38,238 nucleotides of DNA. Origin: Bacteroidota bacterium (GTDB lineage Bacteria; Bacteroidota; Bacteroidia; Flavobacteriales; Flavobacteriaceae). The DNA lies in the NCBI GenBank assembly GCA_023446155.1, contig JAEXIT010000019.1, forward strand, positions 1 to 38,238, read 5' to 3'. The position numbers and the translations under genes are program-made. Below the pieces are notes generated by a model. It had not been told where the DNA came from, ran no database searches, and was given only the letters and a program-made list of their open reading frames with translations. Shown piece by piece: positions 14,422 through 23,489 of the stretch. The stretch's first letter is position 1; every line of letters begins with the position of its first letter.

Positions 14422-17325
14422 ATGAGATACCCGGTTTTTCTACTGTTATTAATTGGCCCGTTTATTTTTGCGCAAAGCCCCAAACCTGTTTCCCACTATT
14501 CTGAGGAAAGAGAGAAAACCTGGGTGGACAGCATTTATAATAACCTGAATTTCGAAGAAAAATTGGGACAGTTGTTTATGGTTGCAGCCTATTCGAATAA
14601 AGATGCGGCGCATGTGAAATCGGTTGAAAAACTGGTGACCGACTATGGTGTGGGTGGATTGATCTTTTTTCAGGGTGGACCGGTTCGACAGGCAAAACTG
14701 ACCAATTATTACCAGTCGAAAGCAAAAGTGCCATTGTTTATGGGGATTGATGCCGAATGGGGATTAAGCATGCGATTGGATTCGACCTATCGTTATCCGT
14801 GGAATATGACTCTGGGTGCGGTTCAGGATTTAAAACTGATCGAAAAAATGGGACAGCAAATGGCCATTCAGGCTAAACGCATGGGGTTGCATTTTAACTT
14901 CGCTCCGGTTTTGGATATCAATACCAATCCGAAAAATCCAATTATCGGAAACCGTTCGTTTGGGGAGAATAAAGAGAATGTAACCAAAAGAGCCTTGGCG
15001 CTGATGAAAGGGATTCAAAGCGAAAATGTCTATGCCACCGGAAAACACTTCCCGGGACATGGGGCAACCGAAAACGATTCGCATTATACCTTACCGTTAG
15101 TGAATGCTACGCGGGAACAACTCGAGGATGTCGAATTTTACCCGTACAAAAGATTGTTCCGGGAAGGGCTGGCGAGTGTGATGGTGGCGCATTTGAATGT
15201 GCCGAGTCTCGAGCCACGACCGAATTATCCGAGTTCAATATCGTATGAAGTAGTAACCAATGTACTGAAAAAGAAACTGGATTTCGACGGACTTATTTTT
15301 ACCGATGCGCTCAACATGAAAGGGGCGAGTAATTTCAAACAGCCGGGCGATATTGATCTGGAGGCCTTTTTAGCGGGGAATGATATTTTATTGTTTGCCG
15401 AAAATGTACCGGTAGCCATCGAAAAGTTTTGTCAGGCGTATAACGATTCGATATTGTCGGACGACAGAATTGAGTATTCGGTTAAAAAAATCCTGAAATA
15501 CAAATACAGAATCGGATTGAATCATTACAAACCGATCGATATGAACAATCTTGTAAAAGATTTGAATGCCCCGGAATACGATGATCTGAATTATCAATTA
15601 TATGAAAATGCGGTTACGGTTTTAAAAAACACCGATAACGAATTACCAATAGGAGATCTGGAAAACGAACGGATTGCGTATATCAAACTAGGCGATGATA
15701 AAAATGAGACGTTTTTAAATACGCTGCGAACGTATGCGCCGGTCACGGATATTCCGCTGGATACAGTACCCTTAATGCTGGAACAACTGCGGAATTATAC
15801 CAAAGTCATCGTTGGATTCCACAAGGCCGATGGTGCCTGGAAAAAGCACGATTTTACGCAAAAGGAATTATCAATGCTCAACCTGATCGCGTCAAACCAC
15901 AATGTAACCTTAACCGTTTTTGCAAAACCGTATACCTTATTGGCTATTGATAATTTCAATGTCTTTAGAAATGTGGTGTTGGCGTATCAAAACAACGATA
16001 TCGCACAAACCGTTGCGGCCGAAGTAATTTTTGGTGGCGTTGGCGCGAAGGGAAAACTACCGGTTTCAATCAACAATGCGTTTAAAGTCAACGATGGTCT
16101 CAAGACACAGAAAAGCAATCGTTTGTCGTTTACGACACCGCAAAATGTAGGAATGAATCCGGCAATCTTAGCAAAAATTGATAAACTGGCGCAAAAAGCC
16201 ATCGATGGAAAAATGACACCGGGATTGCAGATCGTTGTCGCGCGACATGGTAGGATTTTCTATCAGAAATCATTCGGTTACCGCGATTATAAAAACACCG
16301 ATAAAGTGACCAATCAGGATGTGTACGATCTGGCATCACTAACCAAGATTCTGTCGACTTTGCCGAATATCATGCAATTGTACGATAAGAAAAAAATTAA
16401 CATGGATACCAAATTGGGAGACATGTTACCGGTTTTTGCAAATACCGACAAAAAGAACATCACCTTAAAAGATATGTTGACGCATCAGGCGCGTTTCCAG
16501 GCCTGGATTCCGTTTTATCAGTCCACGTTAGACAGCACCAAACATCCGTCTAAAAAATACTATCGTTATACCTATTCGCCGGAGTTCCCACTTCAGGTTT
16601 CTGAAAATCTGTATTTGCGTAAAGATTATTCCGATACGATTGTAAAAAGGATAGCCGATAGTAAATTACTACCCAAAAAAGAATACAAATACAGTGATTT
16701 TCCGTTTATCATCTTAAAAGATTACCTGGAAAAAAACAACCATACTACCTTGGATGTTTTAAGTGATAGGGCTTTTTACAAACCTTTGGGATCGGCCACA
16801 ATGACCTATAATCCGTTGCGAAAAATGGATATGGATATTATTCCGCCAACCGAAAAAGACAACTATTTCCGTTATACCAAAGTCCAAGGTTATGTACACG
16901 ATATGGGGGCGGCAATGCAGGATGGCGTTGCTGGACATGCCGGTTTGTTTGCCAATGCCATCGATGTGGCCAAAATGATGCAGATGTACCTTCAAAAAGG
17001 AAATTACGGTAACCACCAGTATTTTTCCGAAAAGACATTCGACGAGTTTAACAACTGTGCTTTTTGTAAGGAAGGAAATAGGAGGGGAATTGGTTTCGAC
17101 AAACCGCAACTTGGAAAAGAAGGGCCAACTTGTGGCTGTGTTTCGATGACGAGCTTCGGACATACCGGATTTACCGGAACCATGGCTTGGGCCGATCCGG
17201 AGAAAGATATCGTTTATGTATTCCTGTCCAACAGAACCTATCCGGAAAGTGCGGTCAACAAACTGTCAAAGGAAAACATTCGTGAAGATATTCAGAAAGT
17301 GATTTACGAAGCAATAACCGACTAA
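14422..17325 (+). CDS. GH3 beta-N-acetylhexosaminidase fused to a serine hydrolase
   Basis: A 967-residue secreted protein (signal peptide ending IFAQ at residue 18) with two enzymes. Residues 35-400 form a NagZ-type GH3 domain: KHFPGHG at 208-214, the D219-x-H221 acid/base dyad and nucleophile D295 in FTDAL, for removing GlcNAc from peptidoglycan fragments. Residues 400-560 form the linking GH3 C-terminal-like domain. Residues 580-960 are a class-C beta-lactamase-like domain with S639-L-T-K642, Y757-S-D759 in place of Y-x-N, and H914-T-G. The fusion is known in Bacteroidota. The second domain may be a peptidase or esterase acting on muropeptides. Its D759 is unusual. Confidence 0.93.
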   Translation: MRYPVFLLLLIGPFIFAQSPKPVSHYSEEREKTWVDSIYNNLNFEEKLGQLFMVAAYSNKDAAHVKSVEKLVTDYGVGGLIFFQGGPVRQAKLTNYYQSKAKVPLFMGIDAEWGLSMRLDSTYRYPWNMTLGAVQDLKLIEKMGQQMAIQAKRMGLHFNFAPVLDINTNPKNPIIGNRSFGENKENVTKRALALMKGIQSENVYATGKHFPGHGATENDSHYTLPLVNATREQLEDVEFYPYKRLFREGLASVMVAHLNVPSLEPRPNYPSSISYEVVTNVLKKKLDFDGLIFTDALNMKGASNFKQPGDIDLEAFLAGNDILLFAENVPVAIEKFCQAYNDSILSDDRIEYSVKKILKYKYRIGLNHYKPIDMNNLVKDLNAPEYDDLNYQLYENAVTVLKNTDNELPIGDLENERIAYIKLGDDKNETFLNTLRTYAPVTDIPLDTVPLMLEQLRNYTKVIVGFHKADGAWKKHDFTQKELSMLNLIASNHNVTLTVFAKPYTLLAIDNFNVFRNVVLAYQNNDIAQTVAAEVIFGGVGAKGKLPVSINNAFKVNDGLKTQKSNRLSFTTPQNVGMNPAILAKIDKLAQKAIDGKMTPGLQIVVARHGRIFYQKSFGYRDYKNTDKVTNQDVYDLASLTKILSTLPNIMQLYDKKKINMDTKLGDMLPVFANTDKKNITLKDMLTHQARFQAWIPFYQSTLDSTKHPSKKYYRYTYSPEFPLQVSENLYLRKDYSDTIVKRIADSKLLPKKEYKYSDFPFIILKDYLEKNNHTTLDVLSDRAFYKPLGSATMTYNPLRKMDMDIIPPTEKDNYFRYTKVQGYVHDMGAAMQDGVAGHAGLFANAIDVAKMMQMYLQKGNYGNHQYFSEKTFDEFNNCAFCKEGNRRGIGFDKPQLGKEGPTCGCVSMTSFGHTGFTGTMAWADPEKDIVYVFLSNRTYPESAVNKLSKENIREDIQKVIYEAITD

Positions 17326-17345
17326 ACCACCAAAAAATAAATCAT

Positions 17346-17801
17346 ATGCAATCTACAGAAACTACTCCGGATGCTTATTTCGAATCGTTACCGGACGATC
17401 GGAAATCTGCTATGATCAAATTAAGAGAAATCATAAAAGAAAACTTGCCGCAAGGATTCCGCGAAGGAATGGGCTATGGGATGGTAGGTTATTCGGTTCC
17501 GCACGAAACCTATCCAAATGGGTATCATTGCGATCCGAAACAACCGTTACCGTTTTTAGGAATGGCTTCTCAAAAGAATTTTATTGCCATTTACCATATG
17601 GGGATTTATGCCGATAAGGCATTGTACGATTGGTTTGTTGGAGAATATCCGAAGCATGTCAAAACCAAATTGGATATGGGAAAAAGTTGTATCCGCTTTA
17701 AAAAAATGGACACGATTCCGTATGAACTACTGGCAGAACTTTTTACCAAAATGACGGTAGAAGACTGGATTTTACGCTATGAAAGTATGCTGAAACGCTA
17801 A
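17346..17801 (+). CDS. DUF1801 domain protein
   Basis: A 151-residue soluble protein of the DUF1801 family (also called YdhG or iron-chaperone-like). Family signs are the N-terminal TPDAYFESLPDDRKSAMIKLR helix region, EGMGYGMVGYS, FLGMASQKNFIAIY and the KSCIRFKKMD strand near residue 120. The DUF1801 fold resembles frataxin-like proteins, but biochemical roles are poorly defined. It starts 20 bases after the GH3 fusion and may be transcribed with it. Confidence 0.85.
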   Translation: MQSTETTPDAYFESLPDDRKSAMIKLREIIKENLPQGFREGMGYGMVGYSVPHETYPNGYHCDPKQPLPFLGMASQKNFIAIYHMGIYADKALYDWFVGEYPKHVKTKLDMGKSCIRFKKMDTIPYELLAELFTKMTVEDWILRYESMLKR

Positions 17802-17884
17802 CTTTTTCGTTTCGTTAATTTTATCTAAAAATCCGGATTACCTTACTTTTTTGCAGTACTTTAGTTCACTTTTAAAAACTAAAA

Positions 17885-19018
17885 ATGAAAATTGCTATAG
17901 TATGTTATCCTACCTTTGGCGGTAGTGGTGTAGTGGCTACAGAGCTGGGCTTGGAACTTGCCCGCAGAGGCCACGAAATTCATTTTATAACGTATAGTCA
18001 GCCGGTGCGACTGGCCTTGCTGAATCCCAATATCCATTATCACGAAGTACACGTACCGGAATATCCGTTGTTTCATTACCAACCCTACGAACTGGCCTTG
18101 TCCAGTAAGTTGGTCGACATGGTAAAACTGCATAAGATCGAACTGTTACATGTACATTATGCCATTCCGCATGCCTATGCCGGTTATATGGCGAAAAAGA
18201 TGTTGGAAGATGAAGGTATCCGTATTCCGATGGTAACCACACTACACGGAACGGACATCACGTTGGTTGGAAACCATCCATTTTACAAACCGGCCGTATG
18301 TTTCAGTATCAATAAATCGGATGTGGTGACTTCGGTATCGGAAAGTCTTCGCGATGAAACCTACCGACTTTTTGATATCAAAAAAGAAATTGTCGTAATT
18401 CCGAATTTTATCGAAATCGATAAAAACAGAATCGATGAAAATTCCCCTTGCCATCGTTCGTTAATGGCGACAAAAGAAGAAAAAATCATTACACATATCA
18501 GTAACTTCCGAAAAGTAAAACGCATCCCGGATGTGGTAAAAATTTTCAACGAAATCCAAAAAGAAATTCCATCCAAGTTAATGATGGTTGGCGACGGACC
18601 GGAAAAAGAAGTAGCCGAAAAATTATGTGACGATTTGGGAATCACCGACAAAGTGATTTTCTTCGGAAACAGTAGCGAAATCGATAAGATTTTATGTTAT
18701 TCCGATTTGTTCCTGTTACCATCGGAAACCGAAAGTTTTGGTTTAGCCGCATTAGAAGCTATGGCGTGTGGCGTGCCGATTATTTCGAGTAACTCGGGCG
18801 GATTACCGGAAGTAAACAAAGACGGTTATTCGGGTTATCTGAGCGATGTTGGCAACGTACAGGAGATGGCTGCCAACGCGATAAAAATCCTATCGGACGA
18901 CGAAAAGTTATTGGCATTTAAAAAGAATGCGCTCGAAGCATCAAAAGAATTTGATATTATGAATATCCTGCCGCTTTACGAAAATCTGTATCGCAAAGCA
19001 TTGGAAGATTTTGCATAA
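17885..19018 (+). CDS. bshA: N-acetyl-alpha-D-glucosaminyl L-malate synthase
   Basis: BshA joins UDP-GlcNAc to L-malate, the first step of bacillithiol synthesis. The 377-residue protein is a GT-B family 4 glycosyltransferase. It opens with MKIAIVCYPTFGGSGVVATELG, whose GGSG loop is typical of BshA, continues with HYAIPHAYAGYMAK and TTLHGTDITLVG, and has the E-x7-E nucleotide-sugar motif in SETESFGLAALEAM. Length and motifs match BshA of Bacteroidota and Bacillota. Neither bshB nor bshC is in the window. It is 83 bases downstream of the DUF1801 gene and ends at a shared terminator. Confidence 0.95.
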   Translation: MKIAIVCYPTFGGSGVVATELGLELARRGHEIHFITYSQPVRLALLNPNIHYHEVHVPEYPLFHYQPYELALSSKLVDMVKLHKIELLHVHYAIPHAYAGYMAKKMLEDEGIRIPMVTTLHGTDITLVGNHPFYKPAVCFSINKSDVVTSVSESLRDETYRLFDIKKEIVVIPNFIEIDKNRIDENSPCHRSLMATKEEKIITHISNFRKVKRIPDVVKIFNEIQKEIPSKLMMVGDGPEKEVAEKLCDDLGITDKVIFFGNSSEIDKILCYSDLFLLPSETESFGLAALEAMACGVPIISSNSGGLPEVNKDGYSGYLSDVGNVQEMAANAIKILSDDEKLLAFKKNALEASKEFDIMNILPLYENLYRKALEDFA

Positions 19019-19028
19019 ATTAGAAAAT

Positions 19029-19057
19029 AAAAAAGGGCTGTTTTACAGCCCTTTTTT
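19029..19057. terminator. Bidirectional terminator between bshA and the beta-barrel gene
   Basis: A 12-bp stem (AAAAAAGGGCTG with CAGCCCTTTTTT) closes on a 5-base loop, with A- and T-runs on either side. It starts 11 bases past the bshA stop and ends 5 bases before the stop of the convergent gene, so it serves both. Confidence 0.9.
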
Positions 19058-19061
19058 ATTT

Positions 19062-19559
19062 TTAGAAACGGTAACGAATACCTAAAGCGATATCCGGACC
19101 AAAGTTGTTACTTCTGTACGTATCATTAAAGTAAATCTCCGGACGGAAGTCTAATGAAATTTGCAACGGAATGTCGAATACATATTCGATACCAAGATCA
19201 CCGGCAACAAATACAAAAGTACCGCTGTCTTTTACTTCCACTGGAGCGTAATTATTTTGATAACTCCAACTTCCTAGTCCTCCACCAACACCGGCATACC
19301 AGTTAAAGCCACCGTCGATGTTCCAAACCCATTGGTACAAACCACTAAGTTTGAAGGCATCTACATGTTTGCTGTTTCTCCATCCAAGGTCGACTTCCAA
19401 ACGGTTGTTTTTAGAGAGACCTCGTTGATAGGAGATCTCACCACCAAAACCATCGTTGTCGCCTAAACGCAGCCCTAAAGCATTTTTAGAAATTTCCTGT
19501 GCTTGTGTGCCAAATGCTAATCCCATTAACATGAAGGCAGATAAAAATAGTTTCTTCAT
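19062..19559 (-). CDS. Outer-membrane beta-barrel protein
   Basis: A 165-residue protein with a signal peptide (MKKLFLSAFMLMGLAFGTQAQ, cleavage after AQ). The rest shows alternating hydrophobic strands rich in Gly, Tyr and Trp and ends in IALGIRYRF, an aromatic C-terminal residue typical of small outer-membrane barrels. About eight strands would fit the length, as in OmpW- or OmpX-sized porins. The role is unknown. It is the last of three minus-strand genes and is separated from the lipoprotein gene by a 100-base region with nested inverted repeats. Confidence 0.85.
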   Translation of the reverse strand: MKKLFLSAFMLMGLAFGTQAQEISKNALGLRLGDNDGFGGEISYQRGLSKNNRLEVDLGWRNSKHVDAFKLSGLYQWVWNIDGGFNWYAGVGGGLGSWSYQNNYAPVEVKDSGTFVFVAGDLGIEYVFDIPLQISLDFRPEIYFNDTYRSNNFGPDIALGIRYRF

Positions 19560-19580
19560 ATAAAAAATTTTAACAAATAA

Positions 19581-19652
19581 AACCCTGTTATTAGAAAATT
19601 ATTACAATTGTGTGCTTTATTTTAACATACAATTTTATTGTGTTACAGGGTT
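19581..19652. repeat. Nested inverted repeats before the beta-barrel gene
   Basis: AACCCTGTTA at 19581-19590 and TTACAGGGTT at 19643-19652 are inverted copies with one mismatch in ten. Inside lie two smaller palindromes, ACAATTGT and ACAAT-TTT-ATTGT. The set fills the gap between the lipoprotein stop (19660) and the beta-barrel start (19559). It could be a branched terminator of the lipoprotein transcript or a regulatory leader of the beta-barrel gene. Confidence 0.5.
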
Positions 19653-19659
19653 GTTTTTT

Positions 19660-20442
19660 TTAATTAATATGATAATTATCTAAGAACTCTTGTTGCGTCT
19701 GATTTCCGGAACTCGGTATGGGTAAAGGGATTCCCGATGGAATACCGCTGGTTAACGCATACTGTAAATTAGTATTGGTATGTACCACACCGATGTCTTT
19801 GGCAAAATATTGCGTAGAAACCAGAACGTCTTGTGAAGGTAAGACTACAAAAGGTATGCCAAGATAAACGGTGGAGACTTGTAAATTTATGATTGTGTTA
19901 ACAGCTTTTACATTTGAGTAGGCATCACCGTTGGGAGCGGTATAGTTTGGAAGTGTGGCTCCGGCGATGCTAGTAACCTTATATTGAATGGTTAACGGGA
20001 AATCCTGAACAGTTTGTTGTATGCTTCCGGTGACGTTTCCTAATGTTTGACCGGAGGTGGTATTTTCTTTAAAAATAATAAAATTATTTAGGCTAATGGC
20101 AATCGGAAGTCCGGTAAAAGTTTCCAAATCGAAGATCCCGGAAGCCAGAATCTCATCGCCCGACTTACGAATACCGTTTTTATTTAAGGAATTGGAATAA
20201 AAACCAACCGGAAAATCGTTGGCTTTACATTTTTTATAAGACGTAGCGGCAATCAGGGTGTCGCTTGCAATATAAAGGGAATCCCGCATCGCATCGACAG
20301 TATAGGTCCAGTAATTATTGATGGACAGTGGAAAATAATCGGAATTGGATGGTGTACTACCACTTGTCGTTTCTTCAGAAGAAGAGGAACAGGCGAAAAG
20401 AAAGAAAGCTCCCAAAAAGGCAGAGATATATCTTGAAATCAT
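19660..20442 (-). CDS. Lipoprotein of unknown function
   Basis: A 260-residue predicted lipoprotein. The signal FLGAFFLFACSSSSEE has a lipobox ending in Cys at residue 18. The serines and two glutamates after Cys resemble the Bacteroidota signal that sends lipoproteins to the cell surface. A Ser/Thr-rich linker precedes DYFPLSINNYWTYTVDA, a start seen in small flavobacterial surface proteins. The body has no catalytic motif I recognise. It is 44 bases downstream of the LpxH-like gene. Confidence 0.82.
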   Translation of the reverse strand: MISRYISAFLGAFFLFACSSSSEETTSGSTPSNSDYFPLSINNYWTYTVDAMRDSLYIASDTLIAATSYKKCKANDFPVGFYSNSLNKNGIRKSGDEILASGIFDLETFTGLPIAISLNNFIIFKENTTSGQTLGNVTGSIQQTVQDFPLTIQYKVTSIAGATLPNYTAPNGDAYSNVKAVNTIINLQVSTVYLGIPFVVLPSQDVLVSTQYFAKDIGVVHTNTNLQYALTSGIPSGIPLPIPSSGNQTQQEFLDNYHIN

Positions 20443-20486
20443 TTTAGTAAAATGTTTTAGCTAATTTACTAAAAAATGTTAAAATA

Positions 20487-21344
20487 CTAGCCTTTCATTA
20501 GTATTTTTAAGGATAATAACTCCTGACTCAATTTGGTTTCCTGTTCGAAATAATCATCCTCCTCTTCGGCTTGCACCGCTTCCGGAGAATACTGATACAA
20601 TTTCCATCTTTTTTTATTGTATTCCAGAGCGGTTAGGTTTTCGATCCAGTCACCGGAGTTCAAATAGAGTGTTTTCCCTTTTTTATTTTCCTTTTCAACG
20701 ATTTTAGGTTCGTGAATATGTCCACAGATCACATAGTCGTAGTTTTTTTCAATGGCCAGATCGGTTGCGGTAGTTTCGAAATCGGAGATAAACTTCACGG
20801 CTTTTTTGACACTGCTTTTGATTTTTTTGGATAAGGAATACGGCTCTTTACCCATTTTTACCAAACACCAGTTGATAAAGCGGTTTAGTAAAATCAGATA
20901 ATCGTAGCCAATGCCGCCCAGTTTGGCAATCCATTTGGCGTGATGTACCGAATTGTCGAAAATATCGCCATGGAAAATCCACGCTTTTTTATCGTGTAAA
21001 TCCAGAAGCAGCTTGTCGACTATGGAAAAATTCCCCATAGTGGTGTCGCTAAACTTCCGCAACATCTCATCATGGTTACCGGTGATGTAATACACCCGCG
21101 TGCCTTTGGAAGAAAAGTCCAGTAGTTTTTTTACGACTTTAAGGTGGGATTTGGGAAAATACGATTTCCGGAACTGCCAGATATCGATAATGTCACCATT
21201 TAAGATCAGCGTTTTGGGCTTGATCGTATTCAGATATTTTAGTAATTCTTTCGCATGACAGCCATAAGTACCTAAATGTACGTCGGAGATAACAACAATA
21301 TCAACGCTTCTCTTTTTCAAGGAATTGAAATTTAAGTTTAACAA
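20487..21344 (-). CDS. Metallophosphoesterase, UDP-2,3-diacylglucosamine diphosphatase (LpxH)-like
   Basis: A 285-residue calcineurin-like phosphoesterase with the complete metal-binding set: D21-V-H23 (SDVHLG), G50-D51-I-I-D54, G89-N90-H91-D92, H125 (FHGD) and G208-H209-I-H211. The GDIIDIW and HGDIFD motifs and the overall order resemble LpxH, which removes UMP from UDP-2,3-diacylglucosamine in lipid A synthesis, and its larger flavobacterial relatives. No membrane segment is needed; LpxH is peripheral. Presence of lptD in the same window fits a lipid A producer, but other phosphoesterase substrates are possible. Confidence 0.82.
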   Translation of the reverse strand: MLNLNFNSLKKRSVDIVVISDVHLGTYGCHAKELLKYLNTIKPKTLILNGDIIDIWQFRKSYFPKSHLKVVKKLLDFSSKGTRVYYITGNHDEMLRKFSDTTMGNFSIVDKLLLDLHDKKAWIFHGDIFDNSVHHAKWIAKLGGIGYDYLILLNRFINWCLVKMGKEPYSLSKKIKSSVKKAVKFISDFETTATDLAIEKNYDYVICGHIHEPKIVEKENKKGKTLYLNSGDWIENLTALEYNKKRWKLYQYSPEAVQAEEEDDYFEQETKLSQELLSLKILMKG

Positions 21345-21418
21345 ATAAACCCTTTTGTTGTTATTAAAAATTTAATGAAACATTAAATAATTATTAGTTC
21401 TTTGCGGAAAGTTTAGTA

Positions 21419-21448
21419 TTGCCGTGCAAACAGAATAGTTTATTTTTG
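21419..21448 (+). promoter_or_regulatory. aroC promoter
   Basis: TTG (21419-21421), a spacer of exactly 19 bases and TATTTTTG (21441-21448) give an ideal Bacteroidota promoter. Transcription would start near 21454-21455, only about 10 bases before the aroC ATG at 21465. Such short leaders are common in flavobacteria. Confidence 0.75.
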
Positions 21449-21464
21449 TATAAAATTACGCGTT

Positions 21465-22514
21465 ATGGCAGGAAATACATACGGAACACTATTCCGAATT
21501 ACCACATTCGGAGAATCGCATGGAGAAGCATTAGGGGGAATTATTGACGGATGTCCGGCTGGAATTGCCTTGGATTTTGATGCCATTCAAAATGAAATGC
21601 AACGCCGGAAACCGGGACAATCGGCTATAGTAACCCAACGAAAAGAAGAAGATGCCGTACAATTCCTGTCGGGAATTTTTGAAGGAAAAACAACCGGTAC
21701 GCCAATTGGGTTTATTGTGCCCAATACCAATCAGAAATCAGACGATTATTCCCATATAAAAGACACCTATCGTCCAAGTCATGCCGATTATGTTTACGAA
21801 CAAAAATATGGCATCCGCGATTATCGTGGTGGTGGACGTAGTTCGGCTCGGGAAACGGCAAGCAGAGTTGTGGCTGGAGCGATTGCAAAACAGGCCATGC
21901 CCGAAATCAAGATCAATGCGTTTGTATCATCGGTTGGCGACATTTTTATCGATAAACCGTATCAGGCATTGGATTTTTCATTAACGGAAAGTAATGCGGT
22001 GCGTTGTCCGGATCAGGCGACAGCCGAAAAAATGGAAGCCTATATCAAAGAAATCCGCAAAGAAGGCGATACCGTTGGTGGTACCGTAACTTGTGTGATT
22101 CAAAATGTACCGATCGGTTTGGGTGAGCCGGTATTCGACAAACTACATGCCGAACTGGGAAAAGCCATGCTGTCGATCAACGCGGTAAAAGGATTTGAAT
22201 ATGGAAGCGGTTTTTGTGGCGCCAAGATGAAAGGAAGCGAGCATAACGACCTGTATAATCCCGATGGAACCACTAAGAGTAACCTTTCCGGAGGTATCCA
22301 GGGGGGTATTAGTAATGGTATGGATATTTACTTTCGGGTGGCTTTTAAACCGGTTGCTACGATCATGCAGAAACAGGAAGTGCTTGATAATAAAGGGGAT
22401 ATAACCGAACAACAGGGCAAAGGACGCCATGATCCTTGTGTAGTGCCACGTGCGGTACCAATTGTCGAAGCGATGGTTGCAATTGTCTTATTGGATTTTT
22501 TCCTTAGGAAGTGA
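21465..22514 (+). CDS. aroC: Chorismate synthase
   Basis: It makes chorismate from 5-enolpyruvylshikimate-3-phosphate, the last common step to aromatic amino acids, folate and menaquinone, using reduced FMN. The 349-residue chain has all family signatures: GESHGEALGGIIDGCP near residues 17-32, the RRKPGQ loop at about 47-52, the DYRGGGRSSARETASRVVAG block around 119-138 and the C-terminal GRHDPCVVPRAVPIVEAM. It stands alone with its own promoter and terminator. The terminator region is shared as a relic with the leader of the second T9SS gene downstream. Confidence 0.97.
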   Translation: MAGNTYGTLFRITTFGESHGEALGGIIDGCPAGIALDFDAIQNEMQRRKPGQSAIVTQRKEEDAVQFLSGIFEGKTTGTPIGFIVPNTNQKSDDYSHIKDTYRPSHADYVYEQKYGIRDYRGGGRSSARETASRVVAGAIAKQAMPEIKINAFVSSVGDIFIDKPYQALDFSLTESNAVRCPDQATAEKMEAYIKEIRKEGDTVGGTVTCVIQNVPIGLGEPVFDKLHAELGKAMLSINAVKGFEYGSGFCGAKMKGSEHNDLYNPDGTTKSNLSGGIQGGISNGMDIYFRVAFKPVATIMQKQEVLDNKGDITEQQGKGRHDPCVVPRAVPIVEAMVAIVLLDFFLRK

Positions 22515-22543
22515 AAAATTAGTAAAAAAAATGAATTTTATTT

Positions 22544-22575
22544 AAAACCTTAAGTTAATATTAAGGTTTTTTTTT
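22544..22575 (+). terminator. aroC terminator
   Basis: A perfect 10-bp stem (AAAACCTTAA with TTAAGGTTTT) around a 7-base loop, followed by a long T-run, 29 bases past the aroC stop. A decayed version of the same sequence is found at about 23570-23600. Confidence 0.85.
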
Positions 22576-22594
22576 ATGTGTTAACGGAAGGTTA

Positions 22595-22635
22595 TGTTTA
22601 TTTTGAATTAACACTTTTGTGGTTTTTTTCTTAAA
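22595..22635 (+). repeat. Leader block shared by the two T9SS genes, copy 1
   Basis: A 41-base block, rich in T, that recurs without a change at 23629-23669. It lies 44 bases before the ATG of the first T9SS gene and contains TTTTG and a TTTTTTTC tract. A second identical stretch, ACAAAACCAATTATAATGA, spans each start codon. The conservation points to the promoter and leader; the exact -7 box is unclear, with TTG-N19-TAATAGTT as the best candidate. Confidence 0.7.
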
Positions 22636-22679
22636 ACTTAATAGTTAATTTTACTTTTAGTAATACAAAACCAATTATA

Positions 22680-23426
22680 ATGAAAAAAACATTACTTTGT
22701 TTATGCTTTGTGTTGGCATCAATAAACACAACTTTTGCACAATCGGTAACGGTTCCATTTAATAATATGGCAATAGAAAGCTTTATGTTTTATAAGCTTA
22801 ATGAGGTTGGTGAATTCTCCGGAACACTAAACAGTGTTACAATGAACGCAATCCTTAACGATTCAGCTATGGAAACCTATGCAAGTGATCTTACGGTATA
22901 TGTTACGGCTGATGGAGGTATTAACTCATTAGGGCTATTGCAAATAGGAGGGTATGACGATCTATATGCTGATCAGAGTTATTTCTGGGACGATGGGGAT
23001 TCGGACGAGCCGGGTACTCCTGTAACCGGAACTATTGTGTTGGATACACCACTAAGTTTCGACGGAACAACCTATACGGTTTGGTTAGGTCATGGTTATG
23101 ATGCTGAAGGTGCATCAGGAATCTGGAGTGGAACCTTAACGTTAAACGGTCTTTCGGAAGTAACGGCTTCTGCTGGCGATTTTACAGCAGCTAAATTCTC
23201 TGTTTTCCCGAATCCGGTACAGGATGTAGTAACAGTTGCCAATGCTGACAACGTTTTGGTTAACCAAATTGCGATTAACGATATTAATGGAAGAACCGTG
23301 AAAACAGTAAAATTTGATGCTGTTTCGGAAGCTCAGGTGAACATTGCGGATTTAAATTCTGGGATCTATTTTATGAACATCGCAACCGATAAGGGTGTGA
23401 CGACTGAAAAGATTATCAAAAAATAA
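22680..23426 (+). CDS. T9SS-secreted protein, type A C-terminal domain, payload 1
   Basis: A 248-residue exported protein. The signal peptide is MKKTLLCLCFVLASINTTFAQ. Residues 22-165 form an acidic beta-rich domain (VTVPFNNMAIESF, LSFDGTTYTVWLGHG) that I do not recognise. Residues about 170-248 are a type A T9SS sorting domain (KFSVFPNPVQDVVTV, INDINGRTVKTV, LNSGIYFMNI, EKIIKK), which directs the protein through the gliding-associated secretion system. It is the first of two tandem genes. The sorting domain agrees with its neighbour's at about 65 of 79 positions by eye, while the middle domains are unrelated. Confidence 0.88.
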   Translation: MKKTLLCLCFVLASINTTFAQSVTVPFNNMAIESFMFYKLNEVGEFSGTLNSVTMNAILNDSAMETYASDLTVYVTADGGINSLGLLQIGGYDDLYADQSYFWDDGDSDEPGTPVTGTIVLDTPLSFDGTTYTVWLGHGYDAEGASGIWSGTLTLNGLSEVTASAGDFTAAKFSVFPNPVQDVVTVANADNVLVNQIAINDINGRTVKTVKFDAVSEAQVNIADLNSGIYFMNIATDKGVTTEKIIKK

Positions 23427-23455
23427 TAATTATTTTTTCTGATTTGTATTTGTAA

Positions 23456-23489
23456 GAGCGGGATAGCGATGCTAGTCCCGCTCTTTTTT
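23456..23489 (+). terminator. Terminator of T9SS gene 1
   Basis: GAGCGGGA pairs with TCCCGCTC, continued by TAGC-GAT-GCTA with one bulged G, then six T. The same hairpin, with one base changed, follows T9SS gene 2 at 24577. Confidence 0.9.
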
